Shown here piece by piece: positions 44,236 through 56,517 of a stretch of 64,000 nucleotides of DNA. Position 1 is the first letter of the stretch; the number at the start of each line of letters is the position of its first letter. A program made the translations under genes and the position numbers. Below the pieces are notes generated by a model. It was not told where the DNA came from. It did not search any database and was given only the letters and a program-made list of their open reading frames with translations. This stretch comes from Pardosa pseudoannulata (taxonomy: Eukaryota; Arthropoda; Arachnida; Araneae; Lycosidae), in assembly GCA_032207245.1 (NCBI GenBank), contig CM063504.1:82729844-82793843 (forward strand). Direction: 5' to 3'.

Positions 44236-45072
44236 TATTATTGAAAAATAACAAGAAAATAGACGTTTTGCAGATATGAACACTACTAAAATAAGGATTT
44301 TTTGCAAGTAAAACGCGGAAAAGAAACTGCTACATAATACATATTTGAAATTTTGTAAATAAATTTTATTTTACTTATATTGTTAGTCACTTATACTGTT
44401 TTTGAGACTTACTGTGTTTGAGATTCCTTTGAATATCATTTGATGTGATATTCACAGCAATTTTATTTAAAGTATGTAACATATTTAATATATTAACTTT
44501 AATATATTTTTTTTTATAAGTCAAATAATCGCTAAGGTTTCAAAGCTATAGGAAATGCGATGTATCTGGTTATTAATATACCCTTAGTAATGCATCTAGA
44601 GTGTTTTAAATATTCATACAATTCAAAAAATATTTGTTTTGAAAAATGGTTTTATTCTGTAATTAGTAATTATTGTACATATAATGTGATAATAATTATA
44701 TTAATAAGATGAGGGACAATCAGGAAACTTGTTTCAGTTGTTCTTTTTAGAACAGTTCATAATTTAGTGAGATGGAAATATGGAATTTTGAATCAAATTT
44801 TGCCTACAGTAATGTTTTTCAAACTTTTAATAGATGTGACTAAATTTTTAATCATAATTTTCATCACCTCCTCCCGTACACAATAACAATGTATTGAATG
44901 AAATAATAATGCACTTTGAAGCTAAAACTACAATACGATCTTAATTATAAACAGCCCAAATCATAAAGATAAGTATTAAATTTATTTATATTTGTCAACA
45001 CAGACAGGGTGGATAGGGAATTTTCTGCACTCAAAAATAAATAAATAAATAAATAAAGCATTTTATATTCTA
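44232..45072. other. no gene recognised
   Basis: AT-rich, with an (AAAT)n-like run at 45034-45058. Confidence 0.5.
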
Positions 45073-45792
45073 CAGTGGATTCCGCTTAATGTGATCGTGG
45101 TTAATGTTATCAATCGCGTAATGTTATCGAAATCACTTGATCCCGATTTTCTCCATTCATCTGTATCGTACATAAAAATATGGCTTTATGTGATGGTTAC
45201 ATCGGTTAATATTATCCGTTTTCGAACCTCATTTTAACTAGCAAAAGAATATTCACAATATATTTAGAAAGAACCTATTATTTTCTTTCCCTTCGCTGTT
45301 GTTTGAATTTTCGAGAATTCTCCTCTTCAACCTACGGAAATAGGGAATGAACAAAGGAGTGGGGTATTACACGTTCCTGGAATTTTTTAAAAATACGTAC
45401 ACCCTGCTGGTGGTCAATGATTGTCAGATAAGCAGAAGGCAACACATTATTATCGGAACCGAGAAGGAGCGTATTCCCATTTTATGCTTTGCTCGCTTAC
45501 ATGCAGCTTGTCGATATGGAAGCCAGAAAGCGAAATTTAAAATCGTTATGACTGGTTGATTATAAATGCGAACAATTTATCAATGAGCTTCTTAGAAAAA
45601 ATAGTACAGTCACCAATTGATCAAATTTTTTAATTATGTATACAATTCTTATTCGTATATACAGTACATAAATATAAGGTGTGTTTTTTAATTTTGTTTT
45701 GAAATGTAGTACGTGTTTATAAAATGTTGCATATCGTTTATTGTTATCAAAATCACGGTATCCCAAACTGATCACATTAAGCTAATCCACTG
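45073..45792. mobile_element. pogo-type MITE, TA flanks
   Basis: 720 bp. TIRs CAGTGGATTCCGCTTAATGT and, inverted, CAGTGGATTAGCTTAATGTG, extending to GATC; TA at 45071-45072 and 45793-45794. Subterminal TTAATGTTATC repeats. No transposase seen. Confidence 0.8.
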
Positions 45793-46038
45793 TATTCCTA
45801 TTTTCAACATGCACCTTTCTGAGGTGACTGCTTTGAAGCCAAAATACAGATATCAGCTAGACATTGAAAAAGAATTTAGAGTGTCAATTTTTAATATTAA
45901 ACATTCGTTTGGAAAAATTTTCTCTGCAAGACAAGCTCATGGGAGTCTCAAGCAATTATTAAATTTGTTTCTAATTTAGTATTGATAAATTAACGATCAA
46001 AATCATTGTGCAGTACTGATTCATTTATAAGTATATAA

Positions 46039-46557
46039 CAGGGATGGCCAAGCTCCTTGAAAGTCCTAGCCAATTTTCAAAATTTGAAATTTTTCGCGAG
46101 GCTTAATTAAATACGTATTTATAAAAAATATGCAAAAAAGGTGTTTTTATTTATTTATTTTTTTTTTTTACAGAAATTATATTTATTGAATGTCATTTGG
46201 AAGTTCTTTGTCCTTTAATTTTTTAAGGAAATTTTTGAATTGTCGATGATTTTTTGCATTGGTCAGAATGTAATTTACAATGTGTTATACTGTTTTCCTA
46301 ACATCAGGATATTTTAAATATTTTGTAATGAGATGTTCTCGGTGAATTATGCAGTGAATCGGTATGAATTGTGTAATTTGAGAATCATCTCTTAAGCCCA
46401 ATAAGATCGATTCCAGCATTGCCGGAGCTACAGCAGTTGTAACAATTTTTTAAAAATATAATAACACAAAAATGAACTCGGGTATATTTATCGTGAGCCA
46501 CAAATAATTCTTCAAAGAGCCACATGTGGCTCGCGAGCCGCAGCTTGACCACCCCTG
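46039..46557. mobile_element. hAT element, internally deleted
   Basis: 519 bp. Ends CAGGGATGGCCAAGCTCC and, inverted, CAGGGGTGGTCAAGCTGC. The flanking 8-mers GTATATAA and GTAAGTAA agree in six positions, fitting an aged 8-bp hAT target duplication. GAGCCACATGTGGCTCG palindrome near the right end. Confidence 0.8.
46183..46443 (-). pseudogene. hAT transposase fragment (GTF2IRD2-like)
   Basis: The minus strand reads IHCIIHREHLITKYLKYPDV, one stop, then HIVNYILTNAKNHRQFKNFL. This is the conserved HCIIHQE.L..K.L......V...VN.I..R.LNHRQF block of hAT/GTF2IRD2-type transposases. Confidence 0.75.
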
Positions 46558-46679
46558 GTAAGTAATATGAGTGTAGATGCAGTGAAATATTTTATTCTTT
46601 TATGTGAAAAAATACTTTTGCTTCTTTTCAGATATTCTAGCTTCCCACAATTTGAGAATCGCTAGTTTTACACTCTAAA

Positions 46680-46972
46680 AGTCCCTCCCCATCATGGTCC
46701 ACTGGAAGCCATAACCACCGTCTGGAGGGGCTTATCGAGGTCGACGATGGCAGACGATAAAGTGCCCTTGATGAAGGATGGCTTCGGAAGCGGTTTTTCT
46801 CCAAAGATAACCTGCCTGAGCTACCAAAGTGCGCAGTAGATACTATGGATGCATCTACGCGCTCTGCTCATTTAGTGGCCTAGTGTGTGGATGCAACCCG
46901 TGAACCATCGTTCAAAGTCGCCATCAGTACTGGAATGGTGAACAATTGGCCATAGTGTGGAGGCTACATAAG
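46680..46972. mobile_element. unclassified GC-richer repeat, copy 2
   Basis: Partner of 30918-31310; lacks the internal duplication. Confidence 0.55.
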
Positions 46973-47286
46973 ACAGATCGCCAAACTGTCGATCGAGAGT
47001 TAGTAACTCTCAGGAAAATTTTCAGTTGATCACAGTATCCCCTTAGAGTTTGCATAACAGAGTTGTTTCATTGAGCTCATATAAATCATTAAAATCTCTA
47101 AAAATCTTTAAAATCACTCTCTTTAAGTTCTGAAAATATTTGATAGCTCATTCCCAAAGGAAAATCTACAATTTAGACCACGGTTAGTCTAAAAGTAAAG
47201 ACAATGTTCAACTTTAGATTTTGTCGTGTCATTGTCAGCTGTGTCAGGTTTCTTTTTCTGCTCTGGAGTATATAAACAAACAATTA

Positions 47287-47400
47287 TAGAAACAGATTAA
47301 CTGATGAACATGTGGAAGACTGTATTCGAACTGCATTTTCTGCCAACCTTCCCAACATTTATAATTTGTTGAAAAAGAGTGCCCTCTTTCTCCTAAAAGT
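47287..47400 (+). pseudogene. hAT transposase C-terminal fragment
   Basis: LTDEHVEDCIRTAFSANLPN matches the (R)LTDEHLE.CLR.A.....PD segment near the C-terminus of hAT/ZBED transposases. The SINE follows directly. Confidence 0.55.
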
Positions 47401-47407
47401 TAAAAAT

Positions 47408-47607
47408 CTGATGAATAAACGGCCGAACGATGGCCGAATGGTTAGGGTGCTGGCCTTCGGAACCGGAGTTCGTGGGTTCGAGTCCCACTATGGCATGGAT
47501 GTTCGTAGCCGTTCGGAATCGGCTTTAAGCAGTAGGTCCCGGTTTCATTAGCCCTCGTGTTGCAAAAAGTAGACCGTAGCGCTCCAAACCAAACCTGATG
47601 AATAAAC
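47408..47607 (+). mobile_element. tRNA-derived SINE, full-length copy with target-site duplication
   Basis: Body 47421-47594: GATGGCCGAATGG (A-box side), GGGTTCGAGTCCC (B box), CCCGGTTTCATTAGCCCTC, tail CTCCAAACCAAAC. Perfect 13-bp repeats CTGATGAATAAAC at 47408-47420 and 47595-47607 are the target-site duplication, so this is the youngest-looking copy of the three. Confidence 0.88.
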
Positions 47608-48385
47608 TATTCTTACATTTCTAATGTATTATTGACAATATTTCATTTTTTTCCTTGTGCAAAATTCAATTTCAATATTTTTTCTTATTTACAATTAAAA
47701 AAATTGATATCATATTTACTAGAAATTTATATGTATAAGCAATAATCAAGTATAAGATTTGAAGAAAAAATATTTGTCTTTTTCTTACCCTAACTTATAG
47801 TAGGGTCTATCAAAAGCTTCTTACGTTTGGCGACCACTGCTATAATGCTAATAGAAATAACAGTGGGTCTTACGACGAATGGGGAGTAGTCCACGGTAGA
47901 AGCTAAGTAAAATGTGAAATAGATGTCCTTGAGTCGTAAATATCTCCCTATTCAATCTTTTGTTTTTTGCCATGGAACATTGATCTTCGTATTTTTTACA
48001 TTTATTATAAATTAGCTTATCATAAATAGAAATTAAAATATAATAACCGTAAAATTTATTCTAAATATTGGTCATAATTAGCCAGGACTAATTTGGGTGT
48101 TTCAACTGAGGAAAAAAATAAGTCAAATCAGAAAATTAAAATATGAATAAAACCTCAAAATAGGAGCAAAACAGCAAATCTCCCCTTTTCTAAAAATTCT
48201 GGGGAAGAGGGATTTGACACACCTTGTCCCTAACAAATTACGTCCCTTTGTTTAGCTAAAAAGGAAAAAAAAATCCTAATACTCCACAGTTTTTTGTATC
48301 ACTTCTGATTTAAACTGTAACCGTACCCATGTTAAAAGATTTTTTAAAAAATATTTTGGTAGAATAATTTCTTAACAGTTACATA
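47608..48385. other. no gene recognised
   Basis: AT-rich sequence leading into the 520-bp tandem array. Confidence 0.45.
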
Positions 48386-50474
48386 GCATTTCCACATTTT
48401 TTCTATTAAATTGATTAAAACCTGACATAGAATATTTTGTAGATTTATTTTGCAACCCAAACTGTATTGGAGTGTCAGAGAAATAAGTTTCTTAGGAACT
48501 GATAACTGTAAAAAGGTAAAAGTTCTGACGAATCAATGGCTTGATATACACATATAAGCTGATAGGAAAAATAATATAATCGGCTCTAGCGACGTTCGGA
48601 AAAACACTGTTAGTTGGTTAATGTAACTTGGGAGCTAAATAACTTTCTTCCGTATAATTAAGGACATCACCGTGTGGGAAAATGGCAGATCACAAGAAAG
48701 GTTTGCTTTACTATGCAATGCAGAACGGTTTTATTTAGAGAAAGAAAAGTTCCTAAATGTTTTACTGTTTTTTACAGCCAATTTTTTATCGTGCAGAGAG
48801 TCGATCCAATTAGCTTCGTGTTCAGAAAATTAACCGTATCACTCCAAACGCGAGTAGTTTTTTAAAGGAATCTAGTGAAATGGAGTTTAAAGCGGTAGCT
48901 ATACATAACATTTACCCCTTTTTCTATTAAATTGATTAAAACCTGACATAGAATATTTTGTAGATTTATTTTGCAACCCAAACTGTATTGGAGTGTCAGA
49001 GAAATAAGTTTCTTAGGAACTGATAACTGCAAAAAGGTAAAAGTTCTGACGAATCAGTGGCTTAATATACACATATGAGCTGATAGGAAAACTAATATAA
49101 TCGGCCCTATCGACGTTCGAAAAAACTGTTAGTTGGTTAATGTAACTTAGGAGCTAAATAACTTTCTTCCGTATAATTAAGGACATTAACGTGTGGGAAA
49201 AAGGGAAGATCACAAGAAAGGTTTGCTTTGCAGTGCAAAACGGTTTTCCTTAGAAAAAGAAAAGTTTCCAAATGTTTTACCGTTTTTTATAGCCAATTTT
49301 TTTTATCGTTCAGAGATTCGATTTAATTAGCTTAGTGATCAGAAAACTAACCGTATCACTCCAAACTCGAATAGTTTTTTAAAGGAATCTAGTGAAATGG
49401 AATTTAAAGTGGTAGCTATACATAACATTTACCCCTTTTTTTATTAAATTGATTTAAACCTGACATAGAATATTTTGTAGATTTATTTTACAACCCAAAC
49501 TGTATTGGAGTGTCAGAGAAATAAGTTTCTTAGGAACTGATAACTGTAAAAAAGGAAAAATTCTATCGAATCAGTGGCTTAATATACACATATAAGCGGA
49601 TAGGAAAAATAATATAATCGGCCCTAGCGACGTTCGGAAAAAACTGTTAGTTGGTTAATGTAAATTTGGAGCTAAATAACTTTCTTCCGTATAATTAACG
49701 ACATCACCGTGTGGGGAAAACTGCAGATCACAAGAAAGGTTTGCTTTACTATGCTGTTTAAAACGGTTTTTCTTAGAGAAAGGAAAGTTTCCAAATGTTT
49801 TACCGTTTTTTACAGCCAATTTTTTTTTTATTGTGCAGAGATTCGATCTAATTAGCTTAGTGTTCAGAAAACTAACCGTACCACTCGAGTACCAAACTCG
49901 AGTAGTTTTTTAAAGGAAACTAGTGAAATGGAGTTTAAAGTGGTAGCTATACATAACATTTACCACTTTTTTCTATTAAATTGATTAAAACCTGACATAC
50001 AATATTTTGTAGATTTATTTTGCAATCCAAACTGTATTGGAGTGTCAGAGAAATAAATTTCTTAGGAACTCATAACTGTAAAAAAAGTAAAAAGTCTGAC
50101 GAATCAATGGCTTAATTACACATATAAGCTGATATGAAAAATAATATAATCGGCCCTAGCGACGTCCGGAAAAAACTGCTAGTTGTTTAATTTAAACTTG
50201 GAGCTAAATAACTTTCTTTCGTATAATTAACGACATCACCGTGTGGGAAAAAAGGCAGATCACAAGAAAGGTTTGCTTTACAATGCAAAACGGTTTTTCT
50301 TATAGAAAGAAAAGTTCTCAAATGTTTTACCGTTTTTTACAATCGATATTTTTTTTTATCTTGCAGAGAGTCGATCCAATTAGCTTCGTGATTAGAAAAT
50401 TAACCGTATCATTCCAAACTCGAGTAGTTTTTTAGAGGAATCTAGTGAAATGGAGTTTAAAGCGGTAGCTAATT
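48386..50474 (+). repeat. tandem array, about 520-bp unit, four copies
   Basis: CCTGACATA recurs at 48421, 48942, 49459 and 49991 (spacings 521, 517, 532). Units share CCCAAACTGTATTGGAGTG, CGACGT.CGGAAAAA, CACAAGAAAGGTTTGCTTT. Stops at GGTAGCT, after which unique sequence begins. No conserved open frame through the units. Confidence 0.92.
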
Positions 50475-50815
50475 GCACGACATCGGAAGGTCAGATGACA
50501 TCATTCTAGGCTGTTAGTGATAAGAACGATGTTTCGGCACCTTTTCTTTTTTCGGAATATTTGGCTCTCTTTTTCGAAACCCTTTTAATAGAAAAAAAAT
50601 GTTTATCATCCTTGAATTTAGAGTCATTGATTTCTAGATGACACGATGCGATAACAGAAAGTCGATGGCCTTTGAAAGTCCAAGGATCCGTCGACTTAAT
50701 TTTTCTGCTATCCTTGTTCATTTCTGATGATGGCCTTGCTAGTTTGTATCGGTCATGTATTACATAAGTGAATTCTCCAGATGCCCGCATCTAACATAAT
50801 AGGGTCACAGCGATA
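50475..50815. other. unassigned sequence with a 94-codon minus-strand frame
   Basis: The minus-strand frame 50790-50506 is lysine/serine-rich and less AT-biased than its surroundings, but I recognise no domain. It may be a transposon fragment. Confidence 0.3.
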
Positions 50816-51125
50816 AAAAATAATTGCTTTGGTTTTGAAATCTAAATATACTCGTAACCCACTAATTTATTTAAAATTCAACAGATTATCTAAAATACAC
50901 GATATTGTAAAGATAATTCAAGATCTCATTAAATTAATCATTATTTTTTACAGCGGGGATAAAAGAAGTGCTTCGTTTTTGAAATCTATCTAGATGTATT
51001 CATAACTTACCAATCTATCAAAATTCAAAAGAATATCTGAAATGAGATTGTAAAGTTAGTTCTAGAGCTCATTAAATTTATCATTATTTCTTGCAGGGAG
51101 GAGAAAAATATTTGGTTTAGTTTTG
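50816..51125 (+). repeat. tandem repeat, about 150-bp unit, two copies
   Basis: TTTTGAAATCTA, CTCATTAAATT.ATCATTATT and the following TTTTTACAGCGGGG/TTTCTTGCAGGGAGG recur about 152 bp apart. Confidence 0.65.
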
Positions 51126-51191
51126 AAATATATCTCTTTCTATATCAATTTCTAGCTATATCTCTATATATACCTATACACACACAAACAC

Positions 51192-51814
51192 ACACGACGG
51201 ATGGTTGCAGTCATGGCCAGAATAAGACACCGATTAGTCGCGAAAGATCTTTATTACCAGAACATCGGTTGAAAAGTTCCCACTTCATGATAGGGACGGG
51301 ACATACTGAGAAATAGGCAAACAGTAAAAATTTAAGTAGGAATCTGAGTAGAAATCTAAATAAAAATCTACGTTATAATCTGTTTTCCTCACTGGAAGCA
51401 TTAACAGGAGAACTCCTTGGGCCAAGCTCTCTAGTTTTGATGTTACTGGTAATGGTATTTGACTTAGATTAATGAAATTCAGTTGGCAGGACATGAATCT
51501 GTTTCCTATAGTTTTGATGTTACTAGTAATGGTATTTGCATTAGACTAATGAAATTCAGTTGGCAGGACATGAATCTGTTTCCGGTAGTTTTGATGTTAC
51601 TGGTAATGGTAATTGCATTAGACTAATGAAATTCAGTTGGCAGGACATGAATCTGTCTCCGATAGTTCTGATGTTACTGGTAATGGTAGTTGCATTAAAC
51701 TAATGAAATTAAGTTGACATGACATGAATCTGTTTCCGATAGCGTGTAACTTCTTTTTGTTCGGGAATTTCCTAAATTGGTCACTAGGGCACTGTAAAGT
51801 TATAACTAGTTACA
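51192..51814 (-). mobile_element. possible LTR, minus strand
   Basis: On the minus strand it begins TGTAACTAGTTATAAC at 51814 and has AATAAAGATC about 60 bp before a CAACCATCCGTC end at 51194. The middle is made of the 77-bp tandem repeat. Without a partner LTR or target duplication this stays tentative. Confidence 0.3.
51431..51745 (+). repeat. tandem repeat, 77-bp unit, four copies
   Basis: GATGTTACT at 51439, 51516, 51593 and 51670, exactly 77 bp apart. Each unit contains AATGAAATTCAGTTGGCAGG and GACATGAATCTGT. Confidence 0.93.
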
Positions 51815-53159
51815 CCCCTTCCTTGAGAGCTTGAACTTTAGCCTCAGTGGTTAGTTTAGATTAGGGGTTAAAAAGTGGAAAGCAAAGAGACGCAGGATTG
51901 TTACCTTTGATTTAGATTTGAAAACTCCTGAGAATTTTCTAGGGCCTAATGAGGGCTTTCGACAATAAATTTACTTCGGCATGATTAAACTATCACATTA
52001 CGGGAAGTTTTCTAACAGTATATTTCTTACGGGGTCATCTTTGGGGTTTTACCCAAAATATCTACATTAGTTTACTGATTTAGTTTGTTTTTCCCTTACA
52101 TATATATATGGATATACAGGGTGTTTTAAAAAATGACCGGTATATTTGAAAAATCAATAAAATCTAATCCGACAGTGATAGAAATACACAGTTTATTGCA
52201 ATGTGCTTGGGATAATATTAAATTTTTAGGCAGACAAACTTTCAAAATTAGTTACAATATTCCACAACAGATGACGATGCAGTCTATAGCTTTGATGATT
52301 CCAAAAATGTATAGTATTTATAGGAATGAAAACTTTAAACCTAAGTTAATGAGGGTAATACTATGCAAACAAAACAAAATCATGTACGGAAATTTATAAA
52401 AGTATTTGAATAATTCTCAAAGTGTGTGTTTTCAGTAATTCGGTGCACTTGCAAGAAAAATAAAATAAATTTAAAAAATAAAACTAAAACCAAAAACTAA
52501 TTAACTAATTAAATAAAATCTATCCTTTTGGAAGGTGTGAAATTTTTGTGTGAGTATATTTATGACGTGAAGCTTAATCAGTGAAAAAAATGTATTTTTT
52601 TTAATTGATATCTTTTTTATTCATGAAATTCGTAAGAAAAATGTGCTCCATTTTTTTGTAGAATTTCAGTTTTTAAAAAAATTAAATCAGTTTTATAAAA
52701 TTTTTAAATTTAAAATAATGGAACAGAAACTATTTCATTCAAAAGTACACACATTTTTATAAGGAAATTTTATGGATTTGAAAGCAATAGAAAAGTTTTT
52801 AAGCGTAGATAGACCTCAGCAAGTAATATACTAATATTTATGATGAGTACTTAGCAGAGTCTCAATTTTTATTATACAGTAATATACAGTAGTTGTAGTA
52901 AGTATTTATTGGAAATATATTTAGAAAAAATAATAATTAAAATATCCGTTTTACTGCATAAATATGTATAATAATTCTTTTAATTTTATAAAATTTATAT
53001 TTTTGCTGTTCAAAATATACTAAATTTCACAAACTTTTCTTTTACACAAGATAAATCATCGATTAATTTCAAAGGTATAAAAGGGTTAAAAATGCAACTG
53101 AATTATTTCAAAAAAATATTTTAATTCGAAAATTAATATTTAAAAAACTGTTTAAAGTA
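51815..53159. other. no gene recognised
   Basis: Near 52115 the sequence ACAGGGTGTTTTAAAAAATG resembles the common CAGGGTGTTT terminus of several arthropod elements. The 88-codon plus frame after it (52133-52399) has no similarity that I recognise. Confidence 0.35.
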
Positions 53160-53833
53160 CAGTAAAACCTGTTTAAGAAGTTTTTCCTCTTAAGAAGTTT
53201 ATATTTTCGGTACCCATTTTCCCCCCTATTCATAATGTTAAAATAACTCGTTTATAAAATTTCGTTCCAAACTCTTTCCCGCTTAAAAAGTTTTCTTTCA
53301 TTTCTAAGTTTACTTACAGAGCGCGTTTATAGCTGCCTTTTGATTACTGTTTTTCTCTCCTCTCTGTTTGTAAAGGTCAATGTTTATGGCTGAAAACGAT
53401 TGTTGCCATTTTTATTTAAAATATGCCTGAAGAAGTTTTTTAAAAGCTTAAGACAGTTGGACTGTTATCAATTAGAAATTTCCGATAAAAAACAAAAACA
53501 AAAAATTTTTAACCGATTTTTTCTGTAAAATAGATTCCAGTGGTGTTTAAAGCAAAATTTCTTAGCTGAATTAAAGATATTCTAAGGTAATTATGTTGCT
53601 TTTCTTTTATTAGCTGATTTTTTAAGTAAGCAAAAAAAAAAGTAAATTTTTTAGAAAAACTAAACCTATTGTTTATATATTATTTTATAAAGAAAAAAAT
53701 CTCTTCTCATTATCTATGTGATTATTTTGTGTTTAAAAAATTAATTTCGTTTAAGAAATTTTCTCTTTCCAGTCCCTTAGAAAACTTAAGTGGGTTTTAC
53801 CGTATATATATATTTATATATACAAATACACCC

Positions 53834-53929
<96 letters not shown>

Positions 53930-54038
53930 CATACTCTTAAATAATGCTTATTGCCTGATTTCCCGTTTAAGAAATTTTCCCGCTTAAGAAGTTTTTATCA
54001 GTTAGGCCCTTGGAAAACTTCTTAAGCGGGTTTCACTG
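53160..54038. mobile_element. pogo-type MITE with duplicated right end
   Basis: TIRs CAGTAAAACCTGTTTAAGAA and, inverted, CAGTGAAACCCGCTTAAGAA; TA at 53158-53159 and 54039-54040. A second right-end-like sequence (AAAACTTAAGTGGGTTTTAC) lies at 53778-53800, just before a CA/TA microsatellite, so the right end has been duplicated or two elements are fused. Confidence 0.75.
53831..53928. repeat. (CA)n(TA)n microsatellite
   Basis: C-rich start, then CA, then about 30 TA units; lies inside the MITE at 53160. Confidence 0.95.
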
Positions 54039-54099
54039 TAGTTATTAGTAATAACTAAACTGTCCGGTGTGGTAATAACTATATTAATTACAAAGTGAT

Positions 54100-55600
54100 A
54101 GATGTTAAAGCACTGTTATTTATTCTTATTCTGAGTTCTACTTCATCAGTGAATGAGATAAAAATATCGCATTTTCAGGCAAATGTCGCCAAGGTGAATG
54201 GTTTACTGTAGCCTTAAACACGAGATCGAAGAGCATTTTTAGCTGCTTTTGGCTTGTTACGAAATAATGAATGAAATATTAATAATAACTATTTGTTTTT
54301 AATCTTTGTCTTATATAACAATTCAAGAGATAAAAATATCGCATTTCCAGACAAATATCGATGAGATAGAAGTATCACATTTTCAGGTAAATGTCGCTAT
54401 GCTGATCGTCCAATATAGCTTTAAACACGAGAACGAAGAACAGTGTTCAGTAGTTTTTTTGGCTTGTTATGAAATAATGAATGAAATACAAATGAAATAT
54501 TAATAATAACTGAATTGCTCGTTGTGGTAATAACTACATTAATAACAAGGTGATGGGTATTAAAACATTGCTATTTATTTTTATTCTTTGTTTTATATAA
54601 CAATTCAAAAGATAAGAATATCGCATTTCCAGACAAATATCTATGAGATAGAAGTATCACATTTTAAGAATGTCGCTAAGCTGATCGTCCACTATAGCCT
54701 TAAACACGAGAACGAAGAGCAATTTTAGCTGTTTTTGGCTTGTTATAAAATAATAAATGAAATACAAATGAAATATTATTAATTAAATTAATCATTGTGG
54801 TAAGAACTATATTAATTACAAGGTGATGGGTATTAAAACACTGTTATTTATTTTTAATCTTTGCTTTATATTTTATATAACAATTCAATGAGATAAAAAT
54901 ATCGCATTTTCAGACAAATATCTATGAGATAGAAGTATGACATTTTAAGGCAAATGTCCCTAAGCTGATCGTCCACTATAGCTTTAAACACGAGAACGAA
55001 GAACAGTGTTCAGTAGTTTTTGGTTTGTTGTGAAATAATGAATGAAGTACAAATGAAATATTAATAATAACTGAATAGATCGTTGGGGTAAAAACTATAT
55101 CAATTACAAGTTGATGGGTATTAAAACACTGCTATGTATTTTTAAACTTTGTTTTATATAACAATTCAATGAGATAAAAATATCGCATTTTCAGACAAAT
55201 ATCTATGAGATAGAAGTAACACATTTTCAGGCAATATCGCTATGCTGATCGTCCAATATAGCCTTAAACATGAGAACAAAGAACAGTGTTCAGTAGATTT
55301 TGGCTTGTTAGGAAATAATGAATGAAGTACAAATGAAATATTAGTAATAACCGAATTCTTTGTTGCGGTAATAAATATATTAGTTACAAGGGGATGGATA
55401 TTAAAACACCGTTATTTTTTCTTAGTTTTATTTCACCTTTCAATGAAATAGAAATATCGCATTTTCAGACATATCTCGCCCAGCTGAACGTTTACTGTAG
55501 CCTTAAATATACGAACGACAAAAAAATTTCATTAGTTTTTAATTTGTTATGAAATAATGAAATATAAATTAACTATAAATTAAGCGGATACAACTTTTAT
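54100..55600 (+). repeat. satellite A, first block (281-bp monomer)
   Basis: GAGATAAAAATATCGC-type landmarks at 54155, 54327, 54609, 54890, 55171 and 55445 (spacings 172, 282, 281, 281, 274). Each monomer contains two imperfect 40-bp halves with ATATCGCATTTTCAG and GTATCACATTTTCAG. Confidence 0.92.
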
Positions 55601-55745
55601 TAAATAAAAAAAAAATCTTTCAGCTTTTGAAAATGTTACTGAATGCGCCAAAAAGAAGAAAGAAATTAGTAAAATGTACTAAAAATTAGATATATTTTTT
55701 CTAAAGTTAAATTTTGAATATGTACTCGCTTACAATTGCAACTTT
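55505..55745 (+). repeat. left arm of a large inverted repeat in spacer 1
   Basis: Pairs with the complement of 56518-56750 (GAATGCGC, ATCTTTCAGCTTTTG, ATAAATTAACTATAAATTAA). Arm spans the end of satellite A into the spacer. Confidence 0.8.
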
Positions 55746-56353
55746 ATTCTAAATTATGGATAAAAATATCACAGGTAATGTTTGTTTAAAAGTATCAGTG
55801 GAAGCGAGAAACTAAAATAGATTATTTTAAAAGTACTGATATATTTCAGGAAATTAGATAACTAACATGATAGAAAGTAGTAGATTTTTAAGTATACAAT
55901 TGTTCATTGGCAGTTAATTAAATTTAGTTTGAATTTAAAGCTTTTAAGTGATTTTAAATTTTGGTAAAATTTTATAAAAATGTATATAATAGTTCAATAG
56001 TAATCATGCATTCAAGGTCGGAAAAACACTATTTTAGAAATTGACTTTAAGGATTAATTTTTCCATTTGTTTTTTGTGAATCACCTAATATGTTTTTCTC
56101 TGCTATTCACTAAATTCTATTCATATTTATTTTCAAAAAAATATTTTTGAATTGTGTAAAAACTGATTATTCTTTCATATATATGCATTTTCCTGTCAAA
56201 TGGTTATTTTAAAAAGTTACGGGGTCTCCAAAATCAATACTGGTTTTATTATTTAAAAAAACTGAATTTATTACTGTACATTTTAATAGGAATTTTTCTA
56301 TGATATATTTTATTTGTAAGCACATTTTTCGGAAGACCTAAAAACATATTTAA

Positions 56354-56409
<56 letters not shown>
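56354..56409. repeat. poly(A) run, spacer 1
   Basis: About 55 A residues; the same place in spacer 2 (61226-61269) has about 44. Confidence 0.9.
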
Positions 56410-56411
<2 letters not shown>

Positions 56412-56517
56412 GCGCTTTTTTTAATGTTTTGGAGTTGAGTGGACTGAAATCCCTGGAATGGATCAAGAGGACACATTAACTTTAAACCTTTAAAATTACA
56501 ATTTTTTTTTTTCAATT

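Noticed and set aside
56249..56515. Frames with long poly-Phe (also 61135-61419)
   Set aside because: They come from the poly(A) runs in the satellite spacers.
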